From Adiantum capillus-veneris (Eukaryota; Streptophyta; Polypodiopsida; Polypodiales; Pteridaceae): DNA of 64,000 nt. The position numbers and the translations under genes were made by a program. Below, one piece after another: positions 46,735 to 59,159 of the stretch (positions are counted from its first letter, which is position 1; each line of letters begins with the position of its first letter). The notes beneath the pieces were generated by a model. That model worked only from the letters and a program-made list of their open reading frames with translations. It was not told the origin of the DNA and searched no databases. The stretch covers positions 121,793,970 to 121,857,969 of the forward strand of contig CM043962.1 of assembly GCA_014529385.2 (NCBI GenBank). Reading direction: 5' to 3'.

Positions 46735-48059
46735 TCACTTAGACAAGATGATTTCGTCTGTAGCCCAATCTTTGTAAACAAGCATAGTGGCCTCCATCCG
46801 CCTTCCAATCTATACAACCAAAAATGGCCATTCAAAATACAAAAACCCACAAAAAATAAGAAAAGGTAGCTAAGCAAGCACAAAGCAGACCTTGCGTTGT
46901 TCTAGTTTGAAACTTGCATTACCGACATCCTCGAATCCCATTATGACAAAGTGTTCCCGAAGATTGGCAAGAGTCCAATGCGGATTCACTACAACCACCT
47001 CCACCTCGTTATTGGGCATGCAGACACGAATTTCAAAGGATTGAATCTCTGCGGCTGCCAGCTGCAAGGGTATTCATTTGCCACGTTTGTGCATCCACCT
47101 TTCATAGCTAAACCGTGCATACAAGGTGCACCTTGCTTTCAAATACCGAAGGCAAAGCTATGTGGGGAACACATTGCACTTATAACGGTCACCATCATGC
47201 AAACCGTCAACATAGCTCCAATTGACACCTAGAATGGTGTCCATTGCATCTATGTCAACTTCTTTGCAAACAAACATTGTTGGTGTTTCTTCAATCAGCA
47301 GAGAGCGGAATGCATGCACAAACAAATGAATGGGACAATGCCAACTGAGACCCACCGATTTGGTTGCCTTACCAAACTTTAGGGACCCTTGGAAATCTTG
47401 CAGCACCTTGCGCTTGAAAGAAAGCAAAGCCCAATGGTCTGGAGTTGGCCATTCTGCACTCTGCAATGAGGGTGTCTCCACGGCTTCTAACCTACCATAG
47501 CTTTGGCTTGACTTCGGCACCACGTACTTGTGGGAGTACATGAATATTCGCTGCTCGGTAAGTTTTTTCGATGAAACATTAGGAAACATAAGCTCCCCAA
47601 TGTGAGCATGCACAACCATGAACGTGCCTGAGAGGCACTCAAGCGGCTGCTCCTCAACTAAGTTGGATGGAAAAACATCTTTACAAATGCCCTTAGTTAA
47701 ACATAATGATCACATAAACGTAAACATGACATATGCATAGGATAGCTAAACCATGAAAACTTACAATGAGGTGCAAATTGAGTTGAAGCTCTCTTGAGGT
47801 GGAGCTCAGCTGCACTGTAGACGTGTTGCATGATGGCCACCATTCCGGACTTTGTTTCTTTAAATGCCAATATACGGCCCTTCCAATGACGTTCCAATAC
47901 GCCTCGACATCGCATGCGATGAGGTCCAGCACGTGACGGTTGCATGTAGATCCATGCACCCTTCTTGAATACTTGTGGGATCCATACCCTCTCTGAGTCT
48001 TTTGTGTTGTGCAACACAATCTCCTCTATCTCTGGTTTGGGCCATCTATGCGTGGACAT
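46735..48059 (-). CDS. Four-exon gene, 348 aa, BAH-like N-terminus and ubiquitin-like C-terminus
   Basis: Exons 48059-47765, 47678-47173, 47061-46891 and 46809-46735 join in frame to 348 codons. Introns begin gtaagt, gtgttc, gtctgc and end taaag, ttgcag, gtatag. The second donor (after AAT at 47173) is the weakest call. Residues about 15-160 look like a BAH domain, a chromatin-binding fold: ERVWIPQVFKKGAWIYM, HVYSAAELHL, VFPSNLVEEQPLECLSGTFM, then QRIFMYSHKYVVPKS, in the order of the ELFxS, GKCxV and FxYxxxYDP-like segments. Residues 160-270 are unassigned. Residues 275-345 (FEIRVCMPNNEVEVVVV, WTLANLREHF, then GRRMEATMLV, WATDEIILSK) have a beta-grasp pattern as in ubiquitin-like domains. Both are inferences from motif order. 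The frame is intact. It is in element sense, nearest the primer site. Confidence 0.6.
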
Positions 48060-48781
48060 GCTTGGGAAGTTGGGCTTAGGAAGGGATTTGAAAGAGTTGA
48101 GTACTGAGGGGAGGGTGAGGTGAGCTGCCTATGGTGGCTATGGTGGCTTTGACAGTGGAGATAGAGAAAGAGGGGAGGAGTGAGAGGTAGAGAGATAGAG
48201 AGGATAGTGGAGTTGTGGGCTATGGAGTGTGGGACTGTAGAGGGTTGATGGAGGTGTGAGAGAAGGGGGAGCTATGGAGAGAGAGGAAGAGAGTGGTGGA
48301 AAGCTTTTGGCTATGGCAGCCTTGATTGTAGAGAGAGAATGGGAGGAGGGAGAAGAGGGAGAGTGTGGGAGAGAAAAGTAATGAGGGAGAGAGAGAAAAG
48401 TGGATTTTGGGGGAAAATTTTGACTTTTTAAAGTTAGTTTATGTTTTGGGGCAGTTTTGGAGGCAAATGGGTCAACTTTGGAACTTTTAAAAAATTTTCA
48501 ATTTTTAGGGTTTTTAAGCATGCGCGTTTTTTTTTGGGGGGTCCCTCCCTCTTTTATGACATCTCTCTCCTCCTATTTACCCCCCCCAGCCTACCTCCCA
48601 CCTCTCTCTAAGAACCAAGCATTGAAGAGGGAGACAATTAGGCTGCACCCCTACCATTCCTCCCCCTCTAAGTGATATCCCAAGAGCCTTCTCATTGGTT
48701 CTCCCTTAAGCCTTCACTAATCAAAAAGACCCAAGGAGAGTCCATATTTTTCCTAATGATTATCCCCGGAAACGGCGCCAA
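48060..48781 (-). other. int1 leader and primer site
   Basis: Non-coding, with GA-rich and CT-rich stretches. The primer site at 48763-48780 reads TGGCGCCGTTTCCGGGGA on the minus strand, matching the plant tRNA-Asp 3' end with one mismatch. Confidence 0.75.
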
Positions 48782-49735
48782 TGTTGGAGGCTCGCCATAG
48801 CATAGGCAATCTCCCACAAATCTATCAATCCGGAGAGAGAGAGCATGACCCGGCTAGGGCTTGGAGGCATCACACAAAGAATGTGCGAGAGCGTCATTGG
48901 ATGCAAAGATTGAGAGGATTCAAGAGCGTGCATCCTCCAATGCAAATACAAATCATCCCAAATCAACTAATGCTAATCGCACATCAAGCATCAATTTCAA
49001 GCAATCATCTACACACATCAAGCAACGAAGTGAAACACGCTAATCTTGGAATCTCTTAAGCACAACTCTAATTACATGCATTGACGATTAAGCACACAAG
49101 ATCGCATTCAAGTCGGCCACCCCAACCATGCCCATCATGGTGTCCAAATCAAGTCACACATAATCAAATTACGCTCAAGGCTTCTTAAACCTACACACAC
49201 ACAAGCACACCATTAGAGGACAACTCTAATCCCTCAATCACGAGTACACCCACTCCGCTTAATCGAGAGAGTTAGATAAGGACTCCACTAATCGGAGAAG
49301 CTTAGCATAAGTAAGAGTTAGATTAGAGAAGATCAACACTTCAAAATAATGAAGGAAAGTAGAGAAACATGATTGACAACATAATGAAAACTAGATTAAT
49401 TAAGAGAGGATTACACTAATTACATGTGATTAGCACTAGCTTTCTAAGCATGGGCATTAAGCTCAAAGGCTAGGCCATCAAGACCTCCTCTAGGGAGAGA
49501 CTTCTCAAAAGGACCACTCAAGAATGACCTGTCATTAAGCATAGGGCTCTTTTATAGTTTTGGGCCTCAAACCCTTCAACTATGGGATAAAGTGATCTCC
49601 CTAGCTTAGACTCATACAACTTTGGAACTCCTAAATGAGCCCAAGCCCTATACAATGAAAAGTAAATATTGTGTACATCCATAACATATCCACAACTTGG
49701 TGCATAATTGGTGTAGCCGTTAGCCGCTTCTAACA
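48782..49735 (-). repeat. LTR 2 (shared, middle) of composite F
   Basis: 954 bp. Its left neighbour is the primer site of int1 and its right neighbour the polypurine tract of int2, so it serves both units. Confidence 0.95.
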
Positions 49736-52700
49736 TTCCCCCCTTCCTAATTTGGCGCATGTCCTCGTGTGCCGGTGAAGCAAAACACGATGACATGGTA
49801 GAAAGCAAGTCCAAGGAAGAAATGTTGAGCTGCAAAACATAAGAACAAGTAATGAGCATCAAAGGCCACCAATAATGAATAAAACATGAAGCATAAATGA
49901 ACAATCATGCAAAGTGATTTTTTGCTTCTAAAAGATGGGTCAATCATAGTCAAAAACTAGACAACATAAAGCAAAAAAATACTCAAACTATTGTGAAGAT
50001 TAACCCACTTGAAATTTCAGTTTTATGCATGAAACACAAGTAATCAATTATGACCCTAGGCTAATGCAAGTTCATAAACATACTAGCTTAAAAACTATGT
50101 GAACAATCTTAATAAATCATTTAAGTCTATCATGTCTATGGGCTATAAAAAAGCTCCTAATCTATTAGTACATTGTCAAAGCTTTTTGAAGCTTATGGAA
50201 GTTTTTGATTTAGTCATTCATTGTAAAATTAAAGCACAATCACAAGGCTACCACCCCAAGGCAAGTCTAGGTGCGACTCTCAGCTTCTTGAACCCTCAAG
50301 AAGGTGTTCCAAAAGCCTACTAGCTTACCAAGGCGACGGCTAACCCCTATCAGCCCAGGGCATCGGTTTAGGGCCTTGACCAAGCGAGCCAAGGTGATTC
50401 CCCTCGCCTACCAAGTGCCAATAAGGTGCTAGGCCTTACACAAACACAACATAACATATAATTTTTATTTTCATGTACCTTAGTAGCATCTTTGCTACTT
50501 TTTGGACACTTCTTTGCTTCATGGTTCATTTTTTAGCACATTTGTTTAATACTTCTTTGCTTCATGGTTCATTTTTTAGCACATTTTTTTAATACTTCCT
50601 TTATGAGATGTCTATGGCAAGTGGACTAAAAAAGACTAAAGCCTATTCATAGCCCTAGGTCATGACAAAAATGAATGAAACTATCACTAAGATTCTAGGA
50701 CTAATGAGAAATGATCCTATATTAACCTAAGGTCAAACCAATTACCTATGATTAGCATTCATAAAACCTAATTTTTTTATGAGTTAATTTTCACAAAGCA
50801 AAGTGTTGAAACTTTAAAATTCCTAGCTTTCGAACATGAAAAAAACATAGCTTAGAAGCAAAATTTCACTTAAACCAAGCAAGAGAATGGAGAGATGAAC
50901 AAAGAGAAAAATCATGGAAGGATTACACCTATTCATGCTCTTTGAGCATCCGTGAGCAAGCATCCTTTGTGTAGAGAAGCCTCTTGATCTTTTTATTTGC
51001 AAAAGAAGCCTTTTGAAGCTAAGTGTAAACACAAACTCCAAAGCCTTTTATTGAAAATCCACACAAAAACATTAATGAAAACCTAATGCTAGGGTCTTGT
51101 ATACCCGAATTTGCCAAAGGGAAAAAACCCAAGGGAAAAAAATGCCTTTGGTTATGCACATGATGCTTTTTGATAGCAAATTTATGCATACACAACAACC
51201 ATGAGAGATAAAATGAGCTTCTACCATCTCTCATGCATGGTTCAAAGTTGATTAGTTTCTAACTCACTTGAAGTATGGAAAAAAACAATACAAGAGCTGA
51301 AACATAATGCAACTTTGATGAAATGAAGTGGCTCTCGATAGCCAAATTTTACAATTTAAGCTTTTCAAAAATTTGGCTAAGTACTAGCTCAATAAATTTT
51401 ACAATTTTAGAGCATACTCTATGAGCTAGAGATGACTGCAACTTGATGAAATGAATGGCTCTTAATAGCCAAATTTTGCAATATTGCAATGATAACCCAT
51501 TCTTGGATCATTTGAAATCACACACCTGCCACTTCCCTTCAAAACAACTCAAATTATTAGTTCTATACATTCATATGGTCAACATAATACAAGCACTACA
51601 AATGTCATGTTCAATCACAAATTGTGCGACTGCTGTCTCTTGATCTTTCAACACGCTCGAATTTTGTGCTATGCAAGGTTTTGCATTTAAAGCAAGCACT
51701 AGAAATGTACAATGAATGCGAGGTCCAACTTTTAGTGATCTCTTTTTGCTATCAAGAAGCTCAATTTTAGTGCTTTCCCATGATTTTTCATTCAATTTCA
51801 AGCACTAAAAGGTACAAGCAACAATGTCCAACCCAGAACTTTCTTTTAGTGCAAAGAAAGGTTTTTCAATTATGCCACATACTAGGCCTATGCTCAAGAC
51901 AAGATTTGTGCAATTAGCGTTCATTAATGCATAGGAGTGTTCCCACGATCATCACACATAATTGATGCTTGTGTGTTTGCTCTCATGTAGCAAGTTTTTA
52001 TTTTTTTTATTTTTTATACATTGCAAGAGTGAGATTTCATCATAATGTGATATGCAATGTCTAATTCATGCTCTCAAGATCAAGGTCTACTCAAAACATG
52101 GTGTGAGTCAAAAAATAAATGAGTGACGCACATGATTCTTTGAACGCCACATTTTCATATATTTCAATGTTTTGTAATGCTCGATGCTCATGGAAGTCCT
52201 ACACAAAAATCGTTTGAGCCGCAGGGTATGTGATCCTAGCCATCCTTGCTAGCCTAACCTTCAACACAAGAGAAAGATTTTACTCCTTTCAGAACCTTTG
52301 TTGCCTTAATCATAATCAATGTACCCATTGTATCAAATGAAAGGGAAGAGATCTCGTGGGAGCTTCCTCTTATGCCTGAGAACGAAAAAAAATAATTTTT
52401 AGTATTCTTTTTGTTTCTGTTCTGCAGCAAACGTGGCAGTGTGAGTATGGATGCTCTTAAAGACCTCAAAATTAGGCTCGTTAAGATTCAGGGTTCATTT
52501 GATTAGACCCTGCAACGGCAATACAACGGGTATCTTTGGATTTGCAGCACAGCAGCCTGAGCACCGAGCAGCGTGTTTGTGTGATGCTATCATATCCCAA
52601 GGCGGTGCTTCACGAGTTGGTGGAGCCCGGAGCAGGAGGGTGTGGGAACGACCTGCAGGAGTGCATTTTCGTGGAGGGTCAGGGCTAAAAAGCATGCAGG

Positions 52701-55388
52701 GACTCGGGAGCCAGCATGTGCCAGAGCGAGGGATGAGCCAGTTTCCAAAGTCGCTTTCTGCACCTGAGACAGCGGGAGAGTTCAGAAGTGAGATCACGTG
52801 TTTGTGTGGGAGATGGCTCTGAGTCTGATGGGCCCTTGACTGCAGCAAATCTGCGAAAATAGAGTTGTGTGTGTGTGCCAACCAGCACGAGTAGGTAATA
52901 ATAGCGGGTGTGAGCTTAGAGGGGTGAGTGTGTGTGTGGGTGTTTAGACAGAGCCAAGAGCAGCTAAGGCGCGGGCCATAGGCGGCAGAAGAGGGTGCAG
53001 TGCACTGGCGGGCTGCAGCTAATGACAAATCGATGATGGGGAAGAGAGAGGGAGAGAGAGAGATGATCATGTGTGTGTGTGTGTGACGTGAGCGCCAACA
53101 GAGAGCTGGTGTGCCTCAAGGAAGTTCATGGCGGCCAGTAAAACCGATAGAGAGCGAGCTCATGAAGGCTAATTGTGTGGAGCCTCGCAACAGATCCGTA
53201 ACTCCTGCTACCATCAAAGCGAGCGAGTCCATAGGAGAAATTTTGGCAGGACGAATCAATGTGTGTGTGTGTTTGAAGCTAAGCCAACTCAGGCCATGCC
53301 AGTACCCGGACTCTGCGCGCGTGTGTGTGTGAGTTGAAACTTGCAGAAAAAATCGGCCACAACACAAAGAATAGCTGGCAGCTATTGAATGCTGTGTGTT
53401 TGAAGAGAGGGAGCCTAAAATGGGGCCGAGGTAGGTGCCATACACAGCCGTGCAGGGCCGCGAGAAAGAGAGAGAGTGGGGTGCGTCACCATTAAGCCAG
53501 GCACGATTGAAGGTAGCCCTGGCAGGTAGCGAGGGACGAGGCTGGAGGTCCGAGGATCAGGGGATCCTCCTCAATTAAGGTAAGTGTGTGTGCGCGCCAT
53601 TCCAGGAGCCAGAGTTACTGCAGCCGATGCAAGTCCAGCAATGCGACAAACGGCTGCCACCGCTGAAGCCAAAAAGGCTTTTGTGTGTGTGGGTTTTTTT
53701 CTTGTTTGAAAATTCCTCTTAAGAGTAGGTTCCTATGGAAAATTAGAGGGTGTGTGAGTTTGTGTTATTGACAAATCTATCAAGAGATTGGGAGTGAGTC
53801 GGACTTGGCACGACATCTAGTGAGGGAGAGGAGATGATGCACACATCCGATCAAGAACGTAATAGGCTCATAAAAATATTTCTTTTGTAGTCTTGAACCT
53901 AAAATTTTGCGCCCTTTGATGGTGCATACACCTCAATTTGAATATCCTAGCAGCTAGAATCCCACATGCATCATGCAAAAAACAAGACAACCATCCAACT
54001 ATCATCAATGCACACATTATTAATCCAATCTCATCCATTTTGCCATACACTAGAATTGGAAGAATTTTATGCTCAAAATTGATTTTCAATACATCAATTC
54101 ATTCACACAATATGAGTAATCAAATCTCCTTTGGTCCATTCAAGTCCGATTATTTTCAATCATTGCAAAAACTAATTGCTCATATTTAGAAGGCCTAATC
54201 CTCCAAACCCAATTGGATTGTCATCACATTGCTGCACACTTTTAATTCATGTGGCATTCACCAATTACCATGCCCCATTGGCGTACATAGCAATAGTAAT
54301 TCATAAAATCATTTTCAATTACGTCAATTGAATCATCTCAAGTCAATCAATCAATTACACACCGGTCTTTTTAGGCCAAATTAATCATCATAATTGGTAA
54401 AAAGACCCATTTATTCATCCCCAATTTAGGCATAATTGGCCATTAATTAGGCACACACACCTAAATTTAGGCCGTCGATTTGTGCAAAATTTTCATTAAA
54501 CACTCATTGCATTTCATCAATTGCACACTTGATCACACATACATGAGTATATACATGCTAAATTAACTCAATTTTAATAAAAAATTGATCAAATTTTAAC
54601 TCAATTTAGCATTGCACACACACAAAAATTAGGTGCAGAAATCCAATTTTTTTGCTCAATTAGCAACGAAATTAGGCCAATTCCTAATGTTTGCACACAC
54701 ATTTCTTGCAAAATCATCAATCTACAAGCATTTAGGTGTTCAATTTGATTATAATTTCATTCCAATTTCATCAAATTAAGCATAAATTCCATCAATTAGG
54801 CACACACACCTAATTTTAGCAATGATTTAGCAACTCAATGGGATCAACTTAATCAATCAAAAATTGAACGGAGTAGGTCAATCTCCACAATTGATTGCTT
54901 GCTTGCTTAGTCCTTGCTCCTCGCGACGATTCCATCATGCACACACATGTGTGCAACTCCGATTTGGTCCAAAATTGATCAAAAAATTGACTAAAATCAA
55001 CACTCAATCACATGATTAGGCATAGATTAGAGCAATTAAGAGTGATGATCCTCCTCAATTAAGGGGATTTAGCATACATTCCAAATCAAAATTAGTGGTT
55101 AGGTTAGCACAATTAGCATGAAATTAGCATGGAATTAGTACAATTAGCACCAAAATTAGCATGAATGGGATGCAAAATTAGTGAAGGTTAGTGAAAAATT
55201 AGCAAAATCAAAAGAGAATTTAGGGGTTTTTGGGGTGAAATGACTCTATACACATCCAATTAAACCTAATTACACTACACACAAATCAAATCCTACCTAA
55301 TTACAAAAAATCGGTAATCAAATTACTCTTATCTTTTGCAACCTCAACTCCACTAGCATAGGCAACCCGTCCCCGGCAACGGCGCCAA
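49736..55388 (-). other. int2 of composite F, non-coding (LARD-like)
   Basis: The first 210 bp repeat the start of int1 (polypurine tract 49736-49753 on), then the sequences part near 49950. The rest is 5.4 kb without a recognisable domain. 52500-53700 is GC-richer with GT/CA runs that give spurious His/Thr ORFs. 53860-55380 is AT-rich with many caatta and cacacac words. The primer site at 55370-55387 is a perfect tRNA-Asp-type match (TGGCGCCGTTGCCGGGGA on the minus strand). This fits a large retrotransposon derivative mobilised in trans. Confidence 0.75.
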
Positions 55389-56344
55389 TGTTGGAGGCTC
55401 GCCATAGCATAGGCAATCTCCCACAAATCTATCAATCCGGAGAGAGAGAGAGCATGACCCGGCTAGGGCTTGGAGGCATCACACAAAGAATGTGCGAGAG
55501 CATCATCGGATGCAAAGATTGAGAGGATTCAAGATCGTGCATCCTCCAATGCAAATAGAAATCATCCCAAATCAACTAATTCTAATCGCACATCAAGCAT
55601 CAATTTAAAGCAATCATCTACACACATCAAGCAACGAAGTGAAACACACTAATCTTGGAATCTCTCAAGCACAACTCTAATTACATGCATTGACGATTAA
55701 GCACACAAGATCGCATTCAAGTCGGCCACCCCAACCATGCCCATCATGGTGTCCAAATCAAGTCACACATAATCAAATTACGCTCAAGGCTTCTTAAACC
55801 TACACACACACAAGCACACCATTAGAGGACAACTATAATCCCTCAATCACGAGTACACCCACTCCGCTTAATCGAGAGAGTCAGATAAGGACTCCACTAA
55901 TCGGAGAAGCTTAGCATAAGTAAGAGTTAGATTAGAGAAGATCAACACTTCAAAACAATGAAGGAAAGTAGAGAAACATGATTGACAACATAATGAAGAC
56001 TAGATTAATTAAGAGAGGATTACACTAATTACATGTGATTAGCACTAGCCTTCTAAGCATGGGCATTAAGCTCAAAGGCTAGGCCATCAAGACCTCCTCT
56101 AGGGAGAGAGTTCTCAAAAGGACCACTCAAGAATGACCTGTCATTAAGCATAGGGATCTTTTATAGTTTTGGGCCTCAAACCCTTCAACTATGGGATAAA
56201 GTGATCTCCCTAGCCTAGACTCATACAACTTTGGAACTCCTAAATGAGCCCAAGCCGTATACAATGAAAAGTAAATATTGTGTACATCCATAACATATCC
56301 ACAACTTGGTGCATAATTGGTGTAGCCGTTAGCCGCTTCTAACA
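55389..56344 (-). repeat. LTR 3 of composite F
   Basis: 956 bp. Its left neighbour is the primer site of int2. Its right flank is ttata, identical to the left flank of LTR 1. Confidence 0.95.
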
Positions 56345-56349
56345 TTATA

Positions 56350-56394
56350 CTTATATCCTTTCACCATCTTCTTAAGATCTACAAACTCAAACAT
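56350..56394 (-). pseudogene. N-terminal end of the same hAT transposase
   Basis: Reading from ATG at 56392-56394 gives MFEFVDLKKMVKGYK. If the composite element and one copy of ttata are removed, the frame runs on without a break into YNYVDELVSGKTTSK at 40531. This restores the junction and shows the insertion point exactly. Confidence 0.88.
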
Positions 56395-56525
56395 GACTAG
56401 TTACTAAATACACATCTATAATTGAACTTTCATACCATTTACATTACTTTATTTGCCATTGTTTAAAAAAAAACATAAATTTTCAACCTCTTTAACTTAT
56501 AATTACCACAAATAATTTTTTTTTC

Positions 56526-57060
56526 AAGTGTGAGCTTTCACCCTATACTTGAATCATGAATAAATCGCTTTATCTATCTCAATAACTTCCAAGTGTGAGT
56601 AAACTCTACACAAAGCAAGATATCTTTAAAAATCCTACCCAAATTACCTCCAAGTGTGAGTGTAACTCCACACATGACAAGCAATCAAAATTCACTAATC
56701 TAAATCTCTTCTAGGTGTGAGAATACCTCTACACAAAGCAAGAGATTATTATTTAATCTACCTAAATTGTATGTAGTGTGAGTATTACTCTACACATGGC
56801 AGACAATCATTAGATAAATCTAACCTAAGTTAGTTTCACGTGTGAACATAGTTCAACACACAACAAGTAACTCCTAACTTTAGCTATCTAACTTAAGTTA
56901 CTTCTAAGTGTGAACATAGTTCAACACAAAGCAAATAACTGCTAACTTTAACTATCTTAAATCACTTCTAAGTGTGAGTTTCCTCTACACAAGGCAAGTA
57001 ATCACTAACCACTTTACTTAATTTACCTCCCAGTGTAAGATATACTTCACATAGAGCAGA
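56526..57060. repeat. Degenerate minisatellite, about nine units of 60-69 bp
   Basis: A phrase like aagtgtgag...ctctacacaaagcaag recurs starting near 56526, 56591, 56651, 56713, 56775, 56837, 56906, 56970 and 57032. It lies just upstream of the hAT start codon (56394, minus strand), where hAT elements often carry subterminal repeats. That link is inference. Confidence 0.85.
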
Positions 57061-57281
57061 TAAATTTTAAACTCAAAACTCCATAGCCTAAAAAGACTAC
57101 ATTTAACTAATTTAACTTTTTATCCTACGCTCTAACTTTTTTACTAAAAAGAATATATAACTAAATTTAAAATGTTTATTATTATTATATTTTTTTGGAT
57201 GTTGTAAAGCTCACCTATAGATGAGATAAGAGGGGATTAGAGATCAATAGAATGAGGAAAACAATCCATTTTCACGGTATA

Positions 57282-58815
57282 TGTAAAGGAAATGGCCTAT
57301 GAACTTTGAGAGGAGAGAAAATTAAAAGAAGCACTTTTGTGGAATTATTTTGTGAGCATAGAGGGTGAACTTAATTGATGGTAGCAACATAACATAGCAT
57401 TTAGCTAACTTGGCATGAACAATACTTTTGCAAGAGAGAGAGTTTAGAGAACATGACAACAGTTGAGGACCGGATTTATGTGGAGCGGGTCTCTCCCCCC
57501 CCCCCAACAGGCATTTGTATTATAGTTTCTCCCATCAAGAGAGACTTGGTACAATACAATCTGTGTGTCCCTTGTGACCTAGGTGATGCAATGAAGATGG
57601 AAAACTTCATGCATCACGAGCATAACATAAACTTTGTGGAAAGCATTAACTATCCCAAGCCTCACTCCCAAGGCCTCAAACATCTTCGAAGGTGGAGAGA
57701 ACTAGTGGGGAATGATGGTAGGAAAGAGGAAGAAGAAACATTTCATAGGAGAAAAAATTAGTTCCTCACTTATCATCACTCTTCTTGCTAACATACATAA
57801 TAGCATAGTAATGAAGATGGAGAAGATGTCTAGCTTATGCATTGAAGCATGGCTCTTGGTTGGATTTGCATTTCATAGCCAAGAGTGTTGGTGTAGGCTC
57901 TCAACTTCTTTACTAGCTTGGAGAAGGAGATAATCTCTTGCACTTTGCACTACACACAATGAGGGTGTGTGTGAGAGAGTATAAACCCCAAGCATGCCCC
58001 TAGCTTCCTTGTTCAAACCCCTCTTGTAGCTCAAGCTTGAAGCTCATTGGACCCCTGCAAGACTGGCCAATCACATGCAAGATGCATTACAAGCAACAAG
58101 GGTAGTCTTGGGACAAGTGTCCCCCTTTCCCCGTTTAGAGAGAGGACAATGAAAAAACAATTAATTAAATCCACTAAGTTATCATTGGGCCCCTTGGGAG
58201 GCCAACCAATAGGCTTTAGGCACACCATGAGGAGGAGCTTGAAAAGTGTCCTAAATGCTTCCTTTGTACCAAGATTACCTTGTGTGAGGGTGTGTGTGTG
58301 ATCTCTCTAGCCCCCTCTTGTAGGGATAGGATTTGACTTTTGCACACCTTACACTTTAGTCAGCAAGAATTACAAAGAATTTCAAGCTTGGGTAGTGTTC
58401 CCACAAGCACCTCAAGCTCCCTACTCAGCACGACAACCACCTCAAGCATCTTAGTCATCAAGCACGACAAGCACCTCAAGCACCTTAGTCATCAAGCATG
58501 ACAAGCACCACAAGCTTGGGCTGGATTCCCACCTCAAACTCAACCCTAGCTTACCTAAGGTCAAAGGACTTTTAACACTAACCTTTGGAGGTCTTTAATG
58601 AAGCCAACCCTAAGGTCTTTAAGCTCCATTAGCTAACCTTGCTCTTTGATATATCATCTCTCATTTGGGTCCCTTTACCATTGGTCCCGTGTAGAGATAG
58701 ACCCAAAAGCACATGTCTATATTCTAACTCTTGTTTCCATCTATTCTCCCACATAAAGTGATCAGTTAACATGAGAAAATAATTTGGGTTGGTTAGATAT
58801 TAGATTTTTATGACA
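57282..58815 (-). repeat. 3' LTR of Gypsy E
   Basis: 1534 bp. Beginning and end match the D LTRs (GGAAATGGCCTATGAA, GGTTGGTTAGATATTAG). Its interior is shorter than that of the D left LTR. A C9-10 run occurs near 57496. Confidence 0.92.
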
Positions 58816-59159
58816 TTAGCTCTCTCTTGAAATCATAGTCATCCTTGACTATGAGGTAGAAAAGATAAAGCCTTTAGTCATTAGTGAATCTTCCTGAGCG
58901 GGTAGAGGATCCCTTTTTACCCTACAACATCTTTCCAAGATGGATGACTAATCCAATTGGTGCTTGAGAGACATATCTGCCGCAAGCATGTTTGCTCTTT
59001 AGTCCATTTTATTCTCCCAAGTAGAGTGACAAGCTCTACTTGGTGTTTGAGAGACGTTGTCATCACAAACATGATTCTAATTATGCATACTACTTAAATT
59101 TGTGCACAATAAAAAATAGAGAACTAGTCTTATAAGGAAAAAACATTCATCATTTGAAA

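Larger units (their letters stand above)
40532..56344 (-). mobile_element. Composite LTR element F: LTR-int1-LTR-int2-LTR
   Basis: Three nearly identical LTRs of about 955-960 bp sit at 40532-41491, 48782-49735 and 55389-56344, starting TGTTGGAGGC and ending TTCTAACA. Only the outermost ends share a TSD (ttata at 40527-40531 and 56345-56349). Each internal region has its own polypurine tract (41492 and 49736) and its own tRNA-Asp-type primer site (48763-48780 and 55370-55387), all minus strand. The two internal regions share only their first 210 bp (PPT side) and the primer site; otherwise they are unrelated. Neither encodes reverse transcriptase or integrase. Confidence 0.92.

Noticed and set aside
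48782-49735. Two independent insertions (a solo LTR at 40532 plus a full element 48782-56344) in place of a composite
   Set aside because: Int1 has its own polypurine tract and primer site abutting LTRs 1 and 2, TSDs fail for either sub-unit, and the outer TSD plus restored hAT frame fit one composite.
52495-53070. 191-codon minus-strand ORF with His/Thr runs
   Set aside because: It depends on GT/CA runs, has no domain, and its region is otherwise non-coding.
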